Assembly (NCBI GenBank): GCA_019321725.1
Contig: CM033106.1
Coordinates: 28,012,118-28,076,117, forward strand
DNA length: 64,000 nt
Source: Paulownia fortunei
Lineage: Eukaryota; Streptophyta; Magnoliopsida; Lamiales; Paulowniaceae
Direction of reading: 5' to 3'
The notes below the pieces were generated by a model. The model saw only the letters and a list, made by a program, of their open reading frames with translations, was not told the origin of the DNA and searched no databases. A program made the position numbers and the translations under genes. Positions within the stretch are counted from its first letter, which is position 1. Every line of letters begins with the position of its first letter. Positions 36,001 through 49,250 of this stretch are shown piece after piece.

Positions 36001-38667
36001 TCTGGTGCAGTAGAACTGAGTCTGGCACATCAGTCATGGTTCCCATATTACCACGTTCATCACACCAAGTGTGTGGTAAATCAGGATCCATCTTGCTGCA
36101 CCATGTGTGCCGTAAAACCGATCTAGTTTTTTTTGCCCACATACTAGCAAACAACACTATGGGTTACTACTCTACCCAGCAACTCATGCAGGAGCTGGGA
36201 ATTAAATAATGTACATGCCTGTTATGTTAGCAATGTACGATTCTGAATCATGATGCCTACATATCTATTTCCCTCTCAGTTGCCTATATTCTACTTAGCA
36301 GTTGGTTCATTCATCATCAAATGTATATTTGGTTGGCCTTTGTTTTCAATAAATGAAAAGTAAGTTTTGTAGTGGATAATGGTTTAGTAAAAAAGCATGC
36401 TCCTGGTATGCATATGGCAAAAAAGAAGCAGAAATTACTGAATGAGATAAAATTTGTCGATAGTGTAATATCAATTAATCATTTGGAAGGTAAAAAAAAT
36501 GTAGTCTGAGTCATTCATCAAAACCCACACTTCAGGGTTGCCCATAGTGGACTGCATGACTTCATAGGTTGTGTATGTTATTATATGACTTGCTCTTTAT
36601 TAATTTTGGTGGATTAACTGCTAGCCTGTTCTTGTTCTAAATATACTTAAGATTTTCAGTGTCTTATCTGCCCATATGCATTTTATAGTTCCGCAAATCT
36701 CTTATCAGTGTTTGTTCCTTTCCTTGAATGATGAATAATAGAATGTAAGACTAAATTATCTGGGCTCAAAGGAAACCTTATTGAAACCTTCCAACAGAAT
36801 AAAAATGTCCTGAAAGTTCTATTTGGGGTTTTCGTTTATTTGAACTCCTAGAGGTATAAATTGCCAATGAATCACTTCAGATGTTCCATGGATTTCTTCC
36901 ACGTTTGGTCAAGCAAGCGAAGTACATGAAAATGAGGATATGGAGGTCATGGTCATGTAAAGTAGGTGTGTTGTTAATTGTAGCAAGCTTGATGTAGTTG
37001 ATTGCTCTGCCCCTGCGTCGATTTTAATTACCAGATGAATGTTTTACTTCTGTTTGTAACTTCTTGGTATAATACTGTCCTTTTACTATTAGCTCAGTCT
37101 TTTGACAACAGGAAAGAGTTTATCTTTTGGGCTGACGTAAACAAACAGATTTTTAGAGGAATGCTGTATTATTACACTCGGAAATAAGCTGTCCCACAAC
37201 TTAAGTTCATTTTGTTTTAGCCATTGCAGTTTTTAATATCACTTCCATTTCCAGGTAAAGTTATATGCTCTGCGCTTGAAAAAGGTTTGAAAAGGGATCT
37301 TATGTTGTTTGATGATTTAGTCTATTGACCTTTTATTTCATTAGTTGTCACAGTTATCTCCACTGTTCAAATTGTGATGCTTAGGTCAAGTTGTTTTCTT
37401 ATATAATTGTGTATATTTGAGTGGCATCTCTGCAATAGTATGCTAGGCCTTTTCACTTGTAGCACTGGCCTTTCCCCAAGGACCTTAAATACTCAAGCGT
37501 CCAAGACCATTTCGTGCTTCTGTGTCTAGATATAATCAAATTGAGGCTGCTGCTAGGTATTAGTTTGCTCTCATTCTAAATTTACCTACTGATGAAACAG
37601 GCCTATTGGAGCTGTTATTTACATGCAACGCAATAATCTAAAAATGTGCCTGAGGACTATAGACAGCAGTACTGATACTTCTGAAGTTGCTAAGGTGCGC
37701 AGCATGGCAAACAAACTATGCTTTGTTGATCCTCCTTGCCTAATAATTTAAAATTTGCCCCTGAAGAACTTTTCCAGAATGAGCTTCAAGTCTGTTTTTG
37801 TATATCTGAGCCTTGCAGGTATATGGTGGCGGGGGTTCTCCAAGTTCCAGCTCCTTTATTATTCGTATGGATGAGTATAACCAGTGGCTTTCAATGCTGT
37901 CGTCACCAACACGGTAAGGCCTTTAGCATTATCTTACCACAAGGAAAAAACTTAGACACTTCGTTGTTCCTATCATAGTAATCCATTTCTTTGGCTTATT
38001 TACTAAATTATTCACGGAAATAACTTTCATGACTTCATTGGTTAGTGTCAATGCTATGGGTGAAAACCTTAGGAATCGGATGCAGTCACTTTTAGAAACT
38101 AAAACTTTCCAATACATAAGGGCTGCAATTTATGGTGATGGAATGCATATCTGTTGACATATGATGGTTTTATTCTAATTGTGATAGCATTTTAGTTTGG
38201 CTTTCTCTTTCGTGTTCTTAAGAAGTCAAGTGGTAAAGATTATCTCTTGAACATCAAGAATACAGTCACCTCCCTGATCTTAATGTATTACATCTTCTGT
38301 TCAATGTAATATTCTGTTCTATTCCATTGAGAACCACTTGACCCACAACGACCTGATATAAGTACTGACAGGTCAGACTTGACTCTTGAGATTAGTGAGC
38401 CATAGACTGAGAAATTGCGCACATCAGGATCCTATGTCAATTGCAATTTATGAATTAAAAATTATTTTTATTTATTTTTTAATACTTTTGCATCTCTAAT
38501 TTTATTTCCTCAAATGACGCGATCTCCAGGATTGCTAGATTCTATCAGCGTTGTGTTTGACTTTTATGATGATTGCTAGATGTCAATATTGAATTTTTTT
38601 TTAATTAGTATAGTAACAGATGAAATTTAGGGTTTATTTTGTGTTGAAAATCATTATTTGCAGATGA
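33026..38667 (+). CDS. DHH/DHHA1-superfamily phosphoesterase-like protein, probably catalytically degenerate
   Basis: Nine coding exons join cleanly: 33026-33285, 33991-34092, 34194-34353, 34534-34713, 35017-35151, 35346-35428, 37601-37694, 37819-37913 and 38664-38667. They total 1113 nt, or 370 residues; the last exon supplies only the final base of the Arg codon and TGA. Residues 1-30 are Ser/Arg-rich (MALSASFNRRL) and could target an organelle. Residues 48-127 follow the DHH phosphoesterase plan (YNYPTFSGAYGALFAHLY, then YFLDFFGPKGF, then VIGFDHRKS). The first motif has Ser56 where active relatives have Asp (PDG), and the DHH signature is D126-H127-R128. A C-terminal DHHA1-like part ends with VYGGGGSPSSSS, lacking the His of GGGH. 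Active members hydrolyse phosphodiesters or polyphosphate; this one may not. Retention of intron 8 would add about 14 residues. The gene model is strong, the biochemical role unknown. Confidence 0.88.
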
Positions 38668-38767
38668 GATGCTAGTAAGTTGCGGAAAAAGATAACAACA
38701 AAGAAGGCATTGTGGCAGATTTGACTGGTTCACTTGAATCATGTCTGGAACTTTAGTTCACTCGTTA

Positions 38768-39600
38768 TAGCATGATTGGTATGTAGGAATGGAGTGGGGA
38801 TGGAATGAGCATTGACAAGTTCATTCCCAATCACGTGATTGGTATTATTTAATGTTTGGAATCCTTATTCTCAAAAACATGGGATTAGTCATTCCCTCTC
38901 TATGGGTTTAGCTTTTCCTAATCTATCAGAATTAGACGTATATTTATCTTTAACAAAATTATTAACTTAAGATTATTATATTTGTATTTTATATGTGAGT
39001 ATATATATATGACATACACATATCTTTTTATATATACATATATATAAATATACATTACATAAACCATATATAATGAATAAAAAAATATATACAATATTTT
39101 ACGAATCGAGCTTGAGTCGGTCTCGGGTCTGTTAAAATCCGAAACCCATTTTTGGTTTCAAAACCGTCCCAAGCGAGACTTGTGGCGGGTCCCAATTTTA
39201 TTTAATCCATTCTTATCCCTAATATAGCTAAACAAACACAAAAAATCTATCATTATTATATTTATTAAAAAAAATTATGTGAAATTATATCTATATTATA
39301 TATATTGTTTTATACCGACTAAAATCATAACAGACTCATTTATGCATAACACAATAAATAATAATTTTATTTTAAAAATTCTCATTGAAGGTAATTTGAT
39401 CATTAAATATAATTTTATTCCATTCCTTCCATTCATTTATGATTACCAATCATTGGATTGGAATCAAACAAGAAATGATGATTCCATTCCTTTCTCATTC
39501 TTTGTACATACAAAACATAGGAATGCTATACTCATATCATTCTTTTCCCATAATCAATTCCATTCTTGTCTAATTCCATTCCTACATACCAATCACCCTC
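38768..39600. mobile_element. Tourist/Harbinger-like MITE just after the DHH-like gene
   Basis: The two ends form a terminal inverted repeat. The left end reads ATGATTGGTATGTAGGAATG, and the reverse complement of the right end reads GTGATTGGTATGTAGGAATG. Flanking TTA trinucleotides at 38765-38767 and 39601-39603 fit the 3-bp target duplication of PIF/Harbinger elements. Inner sub-terminal stretches (GGAATG and CATTCC motifs) are also inversely repeated. The 833-bp interior is AT-rich with no transposase frame. It begins 101 bases after the stop codon of the DHH-like gene, so it may form part of that 3' UTR. Confidence 0.7.
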
Positions 39601-39949
39601 TTACTGTCTTTCTCTTGGTTTCATGTTTTCCAGTTGACTAAGGCATTTTATAATATATGAAATAAGCACCTAGAACTTCTTATTAGAGGCCAAGAAAATT
39701 TATGATTGAAAATGAACTCATACCTTGTAGAAAGGACATCAAAGTTAGCTTTCAAAGATTCATTTCCATTATTAATCAAGTAATCAAGTGATGCAGGCTG
39801 CAGGTTTCTTTCTTACAAGATAAGCATCAAGTTTTTGGATTGGTGTCAGGATCTGGTGCCAGGACCAGGCTTGGTACCAAGAGAACGAGATTAATATTGG
39901 CATCAATATTTTCAAATATTATACACGAAAAGATTACTGCCCCATGGTG

Positions 39950-42900
39950 TAATGGAATTTTTTATTCAAAGTCATCTTTGGACTGATAAATTCCAGTCGT
40001 TGATTCTTGTTGTGTAATTCTTGAAAATCCTTACAGAAGAAAGGGGGAGAAAAGTTATTCTTGATAACAAATAGTGGAAAATTTAAGTATACTGGACAGC
40101 CATCCACTTGTATGCCTTTAGCAGTTGGACTAGTTGCCAACTTGCATTGTTCACCACTCGTACCCCACCAATCTATTTCTTTGTTCTCCATGCCCAATTA
40201 GAAATAGAGCACCACTGCCATGAAAGCTACTTCATCATCTAGAGCTGCTGTAAGAATGTAGTTGTACCTTCGCCACCAGCTTTTTTGATAACAGAAAACA
40301 AAGAGGTTGAAAATTGTACCTGTGATGATCCAGGCATTGTAATTTAATGGTGTTGCTGGCGGCATAGCACCTGTTGAACTATAATTTCCAACACTTGCGA
40401 AAATTCTTTTCGGTCCCACTAAACCCCATATGACTGATGCATCAAATAAGACTGTATCTCCCGGGCTCCATGGGACTGGCTGGTGGAAAGAGGTCATCTT
40501 GGTATATTTTTGTAACAGATGCAGGCAGCTACCAAGCCACAACAATATTGACAGTTCCAGCTATAATTGTTCCTAAGAACTGACAGAGCAATTGTAAACC
40601 TAATAAATGATAAGGGTAAGTACACGGATGCTTAATCTTTCAAATTACTGTTTAAACAATTATGACCAGAATATCATTCTAGATATGAATACAGTACTGT
40701 ATTCACTCCGAGCATCAACTTATGGTGGAAGAACTGTCTCTACATATTAGAAGAATCAATATCAGTTCAGTTTTCTCTCTACTTGTATGCTCTGCCTATT
40801 TCGACACTAAATCCATGTTTGGTTGGGATGAAAAGCAGGAGGAAAGTAGGAAAGGGAATATAGTGTGCTCATCATCTCCATAGGTTGGGAACTGAGAGGG
40901 TGTCGAATTTATTAGAGTAGGCATATCATCACCCTTGAGGCCCATATTATCTTGCCTTCTTAAATTGAGGTAAAAGGAGTTAAGGCACTGAAAGATTGGA
41001 CTAACCTGGTTAAAACATGTTGACCCAAGAGAGATGTCTATAATTGTATAAACGATTTTCGCTCCTCTTCCTTCCTGTTTCACCCCTCGTCATTTTCCTT
41101 GACAGAAAAAGGTGTACCTTTCAGGAGATAATCTTTCTTCCCCTTTCCTCTCTTTCCTTCCCCTTTATGAACCAAATAGAGAATTCATGTTGCCTGTTGC
41201 CAATTATTCTCCAACAAAACATTCTTTTCTTCATATTGGGATGAATCATCATCTCTTCATTTCCAATTTAAAAATGTCATTTCTCTGTGGTAAAACTCAA
41301 CCTGAATTGCTCTATTTTATTGGCAAATGTCTCAAAGCTTCAGTGGGAAAGCCTAATGATGGAAAAGGTTAGCTGATATTTGCTTAAGGCTACATAAAAA
41401 GATGAGCATATGCGTGTGTGGCTGTAATTTCCAAAAATGTGAACCTGTCTACCATCAATTTATATGAGGAAAACTGGACAGATCTATTTGTTTGTGTAGA
41501 AACATATTCTGGTCAGCTGTTTGATACTGGTGTCAAGAATTTGTGAAATATCGGTAAAACAAATGAGAGCTGTAATTTGTTATACCAATAAGGACCCATC
41601 ACATATCTAAGTTGAACAATGCAATCTACCAGAACTATAAACATTGATCTGGGAGGGATCTTCATGTAGTGGCCTAGCTTGAAATCACTGAGGACCGGCC
41701 ATGCTCATGTAGCCATAGGTTTTGAAGCAGACATTAGCAATTGGTCTTCCTGGGTATACGATACCCATAACATACTCTGTGATTATATTGAAGCCCGTTG
41801 TCTGCAAATACAACATGTTTCGTGTTGCATCATAGAAGAAATATTTTGAAGATGCCAGTGACATAGTTGAGAATCTGCTTGGGGTGGTGGAAGCCTTTCG
41901 CATTTATTTCAGTAAGGGATTTTTTTTCCCCTGGTGGTATCTCTGCTTGTAGATAGAATAGATTTACGAGTGTCTGCATGTATGGATTTATATGTTGGCT
42001 GCTGGATATCAGTTGTTTGTTTTCTTCTCCCCATCTCTCTCTCTACTATATATATCTTTGTGTGGGTGTGCAAGTGTGTGAACTATGTAGGTTTGGCGCT
42101 GATGGAACAACTGTTTTGCTTGTCCAGTCACTCAGGCCGTTGTCATTGATACTGGAAGCCTTGCAATTCTTGGTCTGCAACACGAAAGTGGAATGTGTAT
42201 GAAGTGTAGTCTCTCAATCACTTGGTTTATTGTAGCTGTAATGATGCTGATTGGAAGAGTGAAGATAAAGGCAATGGCACTAGCAAATACAAGTCCCCAC
42301 CATGGCATCTGAACTTGGTTGTTCAAGAAGATGCAGAGTATTAGAGAAGCTGCAAGTGTCACTCCTAGTAATATAAAACCACCAGGAAGGTATGTCCTTG
42401 TATCTGCACAGAATGTTGCATAGCTTTCCCTGTGATTTACAAATTTACAAGTTATTTACTACTTAGTCAAGTTTGAGATGATGAAGAAACCAGATGAAGT
42501 GTGTAATCATTTTTGGATCTTGTAATATAGATTGTCTGTATATGAAAGGCCACTCCATACTTTGCCCAGATATGGGATGCTAATAGGAATGGAGGGGAAA
42601 TATATCAAAGTTGTCCCCCTCTATTTTAGTTTACAAAAATGTAAAATGCTAATTCTAGCATTGACCTCGTAGAATATGCAATAGGAATATATTATTTGGC
42701 AGAAAGTCATGGCACAATTGTCCATTTTCTTTACTTCTTTTCTGATAAGTAATAAACACAGTTCACTATTAAACAATCAAAAAGCCCGCTTAAGAGAATG
42801 GTTCACAGGTCCTGTTCTGAACCTGGATTAAATTTTTAGTTCTATCCATGACTTTATCCAATCCTTTGCTTATTTTTTGCCCATAAATTCTAAATTCGAA

Positions 42901-43815
42901 CCAGCTACTGATCTCATTTTATGGTGGTTGTCCTGCATCAGCAGATTAGATTTATATGTCTACATTTTCTCATTTTATTTGTGACCAAAAGCATTTTACA
43001 TAAACAAGATACTGCCAAACAAAAGCATTATTAAAGTTAGTACCTTCCATTGAAGCAGCCCACGTGTTCAAGGGGATGCACTAGTTGCAAAACCGAACCC
43101 ATATGTCAGGGCAAAGAACATGCTGAGATGTATTCGGCCTTGCTCTTGGTAATTTTGCAGATCCAACTTGAACTTGTCATTTTGCAGGTATGTTATACTT
43201 CTGACCTTGAACAGTGAACAAGTGTGCGGAGAAAATGGGAAATTTGCTAGCAACCTTTAAGTCAAGTCCCCAGTAGGCTATAGGCAGCACTACATAGATT
43301 ATCAGTGCATAATCCACAAAGACATTCGTTAGGGCAAGAAGGACATATGAGGGCGCTGACCAAGAACGATGCTACAGCAGTCCAATCAAATGTTAGGGCT
43401 CCAAGGTGAAGGCCTCTTAGGCCTGATCCAATCTGCTGTGCTGTGACTGACTTGGAGAATATCCAACAGACCATGAGATGCTTGTGAGAGTTGGGAAGAG
43501 GTACCCTGGTTCTAGGTACCAAGAAAAGCTGCAAATTAGTGCAATCAAGGAAAACTTAGGTCTTCCAGCACATATATTGATTTAACATGAATTTTGGAAC
43601 ATTCTCATGCTGTATGTTTTATATGCATATATTTTAGATAAAATAGTGGGAAAAATGATGTTGAGTCAAAAGCTGAACTGAAAAGAAAGCCTTGTTCATA
43701 CCTCATAGTTGCCACAGGAAAGAATTGAAAAAAGAATTGCTTAGACCATGCTTATCCGGTGCTGAGCCTGTGTGAAACTAGTAAGAGCATGAGGTGCAGT
43801 GCTGTTTATCACTTC
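39950..43815 (-). pseudogene. Oligopeptide transporter (OPT family) pseudogene, 5'-incomplete and frameshifted
   Basis: OPT proteins are plasma-membrane carriers of small peptides, glutathione and metal chelates, usually over 700 residues. On the minus strand, family blocks occur in the right order: a weak membrane-segment exon (43815-43703); FSWYLEPGYLFPTLTSISW and IGSGLRGLHLGALTFDWTAV (43531-43262); KFPIFSAHLFTVQGQ and YQEQGRIHLSMFFALTYGFG (43253-43068); YKDIPSWWFYI, then QVQMPWWGLVFASAIAFIFT (42445-42125); [20 protein letters not shown] and DFKLGHYMKIPPRSMF (41905-41600); VPWSPGDTVLFDASVIWGLV (40530-40198); and the C-terminal WWGTSGEQCKLATSPTAKGI (40197-39950). Frameshifts are visible near 43470, 43350, 43195 and 42400, an in-frame stop lies at the 40198 junction, and the N-terminal third is missing. 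It is not functional. Confidence 0.88.
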
Positions 43816-45342
43816 AAATATTTGATGACTTGAGGAGAGACAAAAGACCATGTAGGCTGTCATATAATCCTCAATTAGGTTCAAAATGTGTTCTAATTTT
43901 TTTTTTCTTGTGATTTAACATTGTTCTGACTATAATTCTTATTTCAGGATGCGTTTACTTGTCACCTCTTAGCTACCTGATAGGTAGCTTCCAGAAATGG
44001 ACCTGGTTATTCAATCAAGAGCTCCTGTTCCACGGCCAATTTTTTTGCATCTATTCCAGTTCCGGTCAGATAATCTGATGATTAGCTAAATATTCTGCTT
44101 GAAATCTTCCCAAATGCTATAATGAACACCTCAAAATTTGGTTGTTCCTCATGGCCATGGATGTGGGCTTGACAGAAATGTTGATGTTCCTTGATCCATA
44201 CACTGTAAGTGGAAATTCATTGCAGAAAAAGTTCCCCTTTCTAGTTTTACCTGGATACTGGGGAAATTTCAAGTAATCACATGAATGAGAAGTCGATCGT
44301 TATTTTAAAATCTTATGAATTAAACGACTCCATGGCTGTTGGTAGTTCTGTCCACAAACAATCTCATCCTCCACACAGCATTTGCATGCCAAAAAATCAA
44401 ATCCTTCAATTAGGAATTCAACAGCAAGGATGATTGCTGCCGGAAGAGTCAACACTGTTGGCCATAGTAGATTTGGGTGTAGAGTGAAAGAGGCGGCGGT
44501 TGATCCCAAAGAGGGGGAAAAAAAACTTAGTATCCGCCCCAAAATTCGTTTAGCCGTCCCAATTTTGTCACGAGTAGGTTGGATTCGTGATCGATTTAGG
44601 TAAAATTTAGACTTATTGTTAATCTTATCAGTAATTACAACAAACAACAGTGAAACACATATACAATTGAAAATATATTTAAAAAAATATTATATTATTT
44701 TTTTTAACAAAACATTTAAATATATTCTTATTCTTCACAAATTTTCAAACATCACTGCTTAAAATACATTTCTCCATAATATTTGTCCTAAAATAATGAA
44801 AATAACACCAAACAAATCCTTTTATTTTGAATGTTTTATAATTTTGAAGACATGTAAGCTTATGATGATTAATTGATCAATGATGTTGAATTTTCAAAGC
44901 ATTCTCACATGGGAGTAGAGTTTTTGATAGTTGAAATTACATGGGAGGTAGGATCTACTATTTAGTACTCCATTTTTTAGTGTTAGATAACTATATTGTT
45001 TGATTGAAAGAACTCTACATAACATTATGTATATATGATTTAAATCTTTCTTCAAATATTAATTTGGATTTCATTTGTGACCAATAGTTGATGAATGTCG
45101 ATTATTTCTAAGAAAAGTATTTTTCTTAGAGATAGGATTTATCCAAAATATGAAGATATGCCCCTTTTGTCCTCAAATTAATACAATCACAATTTCTCGA
45201 AAGTTTACTGAAAATGATTCTAAAAACATGCACTATTTTGTTATATATATATATATAACGGTGGGAATCACAATTATTATTCTCAATTACTATTTATTAT
45301 TCTCAAGCATACGCAATTAATCATTAATTAACTCTTTTTATT
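43816..45342. other. Gene-free spacer between the OPT pseudogene and block B
   Basis: Overlapping open frames at 44300-44647 (minus, 115 codons) and 44382-44603 (plus, 73 codons) occupy a less AT-rich patch. Neither shows a recognisable family, and two opposite open frames over the same bases suggest composition rather than coding. The patch could be a decayed 5' part of the OPT locus. An (AT)n run lies near 45242-45256. Otherwise nothing is visible. Confidence 0.4.
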
Positions 45343-48300
45343 CAGCAAAGAATATCGCAGTTACCATAAAATTAGCTTAATAGCTAAGACAAGAAGAACA
45401 ATAAAGTACATGGATCTGCCACTACTTCTCCAGATTCCATTAATTCTGTCTATTACTATGTTTTTTTCCTAGGAATGACGCATCAAAATCTCAGCATATA
45501 ACCAAAATAGCAAAATTACTTTGTATATAAAAATCATCAACTTCGACAAGAAAAAGTGTGCTTTTAAGTTAATTGTCTATTTACTTTTTGTTTCTTTGTT
45601 TCTGTACGAGGATAATTAATTTCATTAATTAGGACAAATCGAGGAAGAATATCTTTGGAATCTTTCAAGATTTGGGCAGCATCAAAAAGGGTTTTCTATT
45701 CTTGTGCAGGGTTAATCAGCCATGATGAAATAATTCAAACTTTAGGGAATCTCAAATTACTTTAAATCGAAAGTCTTTTATTTGAGTATTCAACTTGCAA
45801 TTACTTTTATCAATTAATGTACGGTTATGTCTTTATGATCCTCGTGCAATTAGGCTTAATACGTGATTTGTGGTTCCCAACTTTAATTTTTGGGATCTCT
45901 CTCAAAAATCTACATATGACTCCACTTACACACACGATTTCAATCTTTGACGTTTTATTTTTGAGGGAACTTATTTTTATTTCCAAGGGAAGCCATAATA
46001 GATGTAAAAATCGATTTAATCGTGTTGGGTTGAGTCACACAACGAGTCCAATCCTCGTAATTTTGAACAAACTATCAAGGATAAATCCAAAAAAAATGAG
46101 GATGGCAAACATACCCCTCATGCCCTGGCCATAAAATATCCCGTTACAATAGTACATAAAAAAATACAATGCTCATATAAATGCCCTAAAGTTGCACAAC
46201 CAACAATTAATAAGAGCACAAGGTTGCACAAATTAGTATCTTTTTTTTTTTTTCTTTTTTTGAGAAGCAATTTATTTTACCCTTTGGTACATCAATTTTT
46301 TTTAAAAAAAGTAATTAAATATAATTAATATTTTTGAATTGAAGCATGGTAACAAAGAAAAAAAACACTATTATTAAAACAGATTAACACCACAAAACTT
46401 AAATCCAAAACCTCTTAATACTCGTAGGCTAAGAATTTCTACGAGGCCCACTGATATCTTGAGTGCAGAACAAGTGGAGAAATGAGATATCAAATATTCA
46501 TAAAAAATTAAAAATTAATGAATATCATCGAACTTAAAATATTAATGTGGTATCCAAATGGAACATATGACCTAAAAAAAGAAAAGAAATTTCTTTGAAT
46601 GGCCATCAATTGCTCGAAGTTGCTAAGTGCAATTGGTACTTTAATATTTCAGGGGTATAAATCTCCACCAGAATTCGAATGAGATCAAAGGAAAAGAAGA
46701 GGATCTTCCCACATAAGCACATGAAATGGTACTTGAGATATCGCCAGAATCAAATATAATTTCTAACCACAATTGAAACATGGATTGCAAAGAATGTTTT
46801 ATCTTTCAACAAAAAAATAAAAAGGATGAATTTAAAAAATAGGTTGTTTATGCTAGAGTTTTTATTTTTTTATTTTTAAAAAAAAGATAATATAAATTAA
46901 AACAAACTATTACTATATAAAAAAAATTAAGGACAATATACTTTTGAAAGAAATTAATCTCATACATAAAACTTGATAACTACATATCAAACCCAGTTTA
47001 ATTACATGTGATTCAATCGAAATTTTGCACCATTAATTAAACATTATCATCCCTGTAAACATGTGTACCAACTGCCAATATTCTTGCTTCTAAGGAATTT
47101 TCTTACACTTTGTTTTATTTTCCTTTTTTGTGCTGTTAGAACTTAGAACATAAGTATATATTATTCTTTAAAGGAAACTCAATAGGGTTTTTGTAATTAT
47201 CTAGATCTGGCGGAGTACAATGAGTGTTTCATCAACTAACATATATCTCATTTACACTTTTTTTTTTATTTAACCAACAATGAATTGTGAGAAATAGTAA
47301 GTGGGATATAAGTAGAGCTAAAAAATAAACTATGTAGTATGATACTTTATTCGAAATTAATTTTTTTATTGGATAAGATTTGAAGTAGCTTGGCTCGAGT
47401 TCGATTCAATTAATTAAAAAAAGATAAAATTATGTATAAAAAGATCAAACTATTCAAATTCAATTAAATAAAAGTTCAAACAAGCCTGAACTATAACATG
47501 TTCGGTTCGATTTGATTTTTTTACACCCCAAGTCGAGACACCCGGTGCACTTCACCAAATCTAGCGTCCACAAAACCATTATGTAGTCATGCAGTCTAAG
47601 TCCATTTTAGGATCGTTTAATCAATTTGACATGAAGAGATGAGCAAAGCAACAATCATTAATTTCCTGAACCCTATGAAGAACCTTGTGTGTATTTTTTT
47701 AGGAAAGAAATACTATCCTTGACAGTTGCAACTGTAAACAACCTGAAACAAGATACATAAGTTTAATTGAATTAGCTATACACAATCACAATCATATGTA
47801 CTATTCCATATGGTCATGATAAAACAGAAAAAAAAAAAAAAAGAATTCTACAGATTGTGTATTATATATTGTGTGCTTTCTCTACTTTAAGATATTAAGT
47901 CAAAATTCTTAATTTAGACCTAACATACATTTGACAGTTTGCCAGTAAAATAAATAGGATACACTGTCAAGATGATGATCCAATGTTGCAACAAATAATA
48001 TCACTATGATTAGGTTTAGGTTTTTGAAGAGAGCCAATGACCTCATCAGAACACACACATATGCACACGCACAACTAGTACGATGGATAGAAATTTAAAA
48101 AAAATTGAAAATAATAATTTAAAATGATGAGAACGAAATGTATGAATATATTAAGAGTAGTAGCGTCTACAATCAAATTAAAAAATATTTTCGCATAATA
48201 AATCGGAACACTTTAAATCCAAATATTAAAAAATGTTGACTTGAAAGTTTCGAGTAAGGATTAAGGTCTTTCTTAAATAGAAACCAAAGTTATGGTCCAT

Positions 48301-49158
48301 GAAATAATCAGTAAAAGATTCCCTGCAGTGAACAATGTATACTTCCATATATAATACATTATCACTAACAAAAGAAAAATATTAGAAGTACATTTTCTCC
48401 TTAATTAACAATGAATATTCTCCAAGGTGTTCACACATGATGACTGCACAACTAAGCTAGGGTTTGTTGCTAGCCAATTTCAGAAAGATTTGGACTATTC
48501 GAGTTTACCAAAACTGTTATAAATTTAATTATTAATCCATTTGCCTCAAATATATCACTCTAATTTCCTTTGGGATGTTTGAGAATATGATTTTAATTTT
48601 TAAACTTTTTTTTAAATTACCATCTCAATTAAAATGATAAAGTGATGCCACTAATTCCTAACTATTATTTTTAAACTTAGTAATATAAAAATCACAAAAT
48701 TTATATTTTCTTAACCCTCATTTAAAACCCCGTAACAAATCAATTTGAATTCAAAATTTTGGGACATATACACATATGAAACTTCAACTATGTACTACAC
48801 TCAATGGGTGGAGTGGAAGAACTCTTAATTAAGTTGCTCTACTTATCAATCATCGATACTCTAACAACATCAATTTCTATCAATTCAGCAGCTTTTCACA
48901 AAACATCCTACCAATCTCCAACCTTTTCTCATTTTCTAGTGCACGTGGAAGCCATTACTTCAACTTTTCCTATTATAAAATTAAAGTATTCTTTTCAACG
49001 TCTATCTAAAATAATATCGTTAAGTTTTCTAAAAATTACCTTAATTTGTTGCAATTTGGCACTTGTCTGTCTTACGTAGGGAATAATTATTTTAAATCGA
49101 ATTCTGAGACGTGTATTTTTTTTTAATATAGAGTTGAATTTTGACTAAAACCACCAAA
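45343..49158 (+). other. Distal upstream region of MADS copy B
   Basis: No gene found. The stretch aligns in pieces with 1530-5193, including the segment at 45640-45720 (against 1710-1800) and the one at 48290-48480 (against 4130-4320). The 105-codon frame at 45817-46134 lies in a part not shared with copy A and has no recognisable protein features. Confidence 0.45.
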
Positions 49159-49168
49159 CCATTTTAGG
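49159..49168 (+). promoter_or_regulatory. Perfect CArG box upstream of MADS copy B
   Basis: CC-ATTTTA-GG lies 388 bases before the ATG and corresponds to the box at 5194-5203 in copy A. The site keeps the consensus despite a core substitution. Confidence 0.5.
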
Positions 49169-49244
49169 TTTATTAAATCAAAACAGCTCCTTGTTTCCTA
49201 AGGAAAGCTTTTACCTTTCTTGAAAACCACTTATCCCCTTTCCA

Positions 49245-49250
49245 TATAGA
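49245..49250 (+). promoter_or_regulatory. Possible TATA-like element of MADS copy B
   Basis: TATAGA occupies the position of the TATAAA of copy A (5280-5285), in the shared context TTTCCATATA(A/G)AGCTG. The A-to-G change weakens the match to a TATA box, which might lower expression of copy B; that is inference. Confidence 0.3.

Noticed and set aside
44300..44647. 115-codon minus-strand frame, with a 73-codon plus-strand frame on top of it
   Set aside because: No family features. Two opposite frames over the same patch suggest base composition. I could not link it to the OPT N-terminus.
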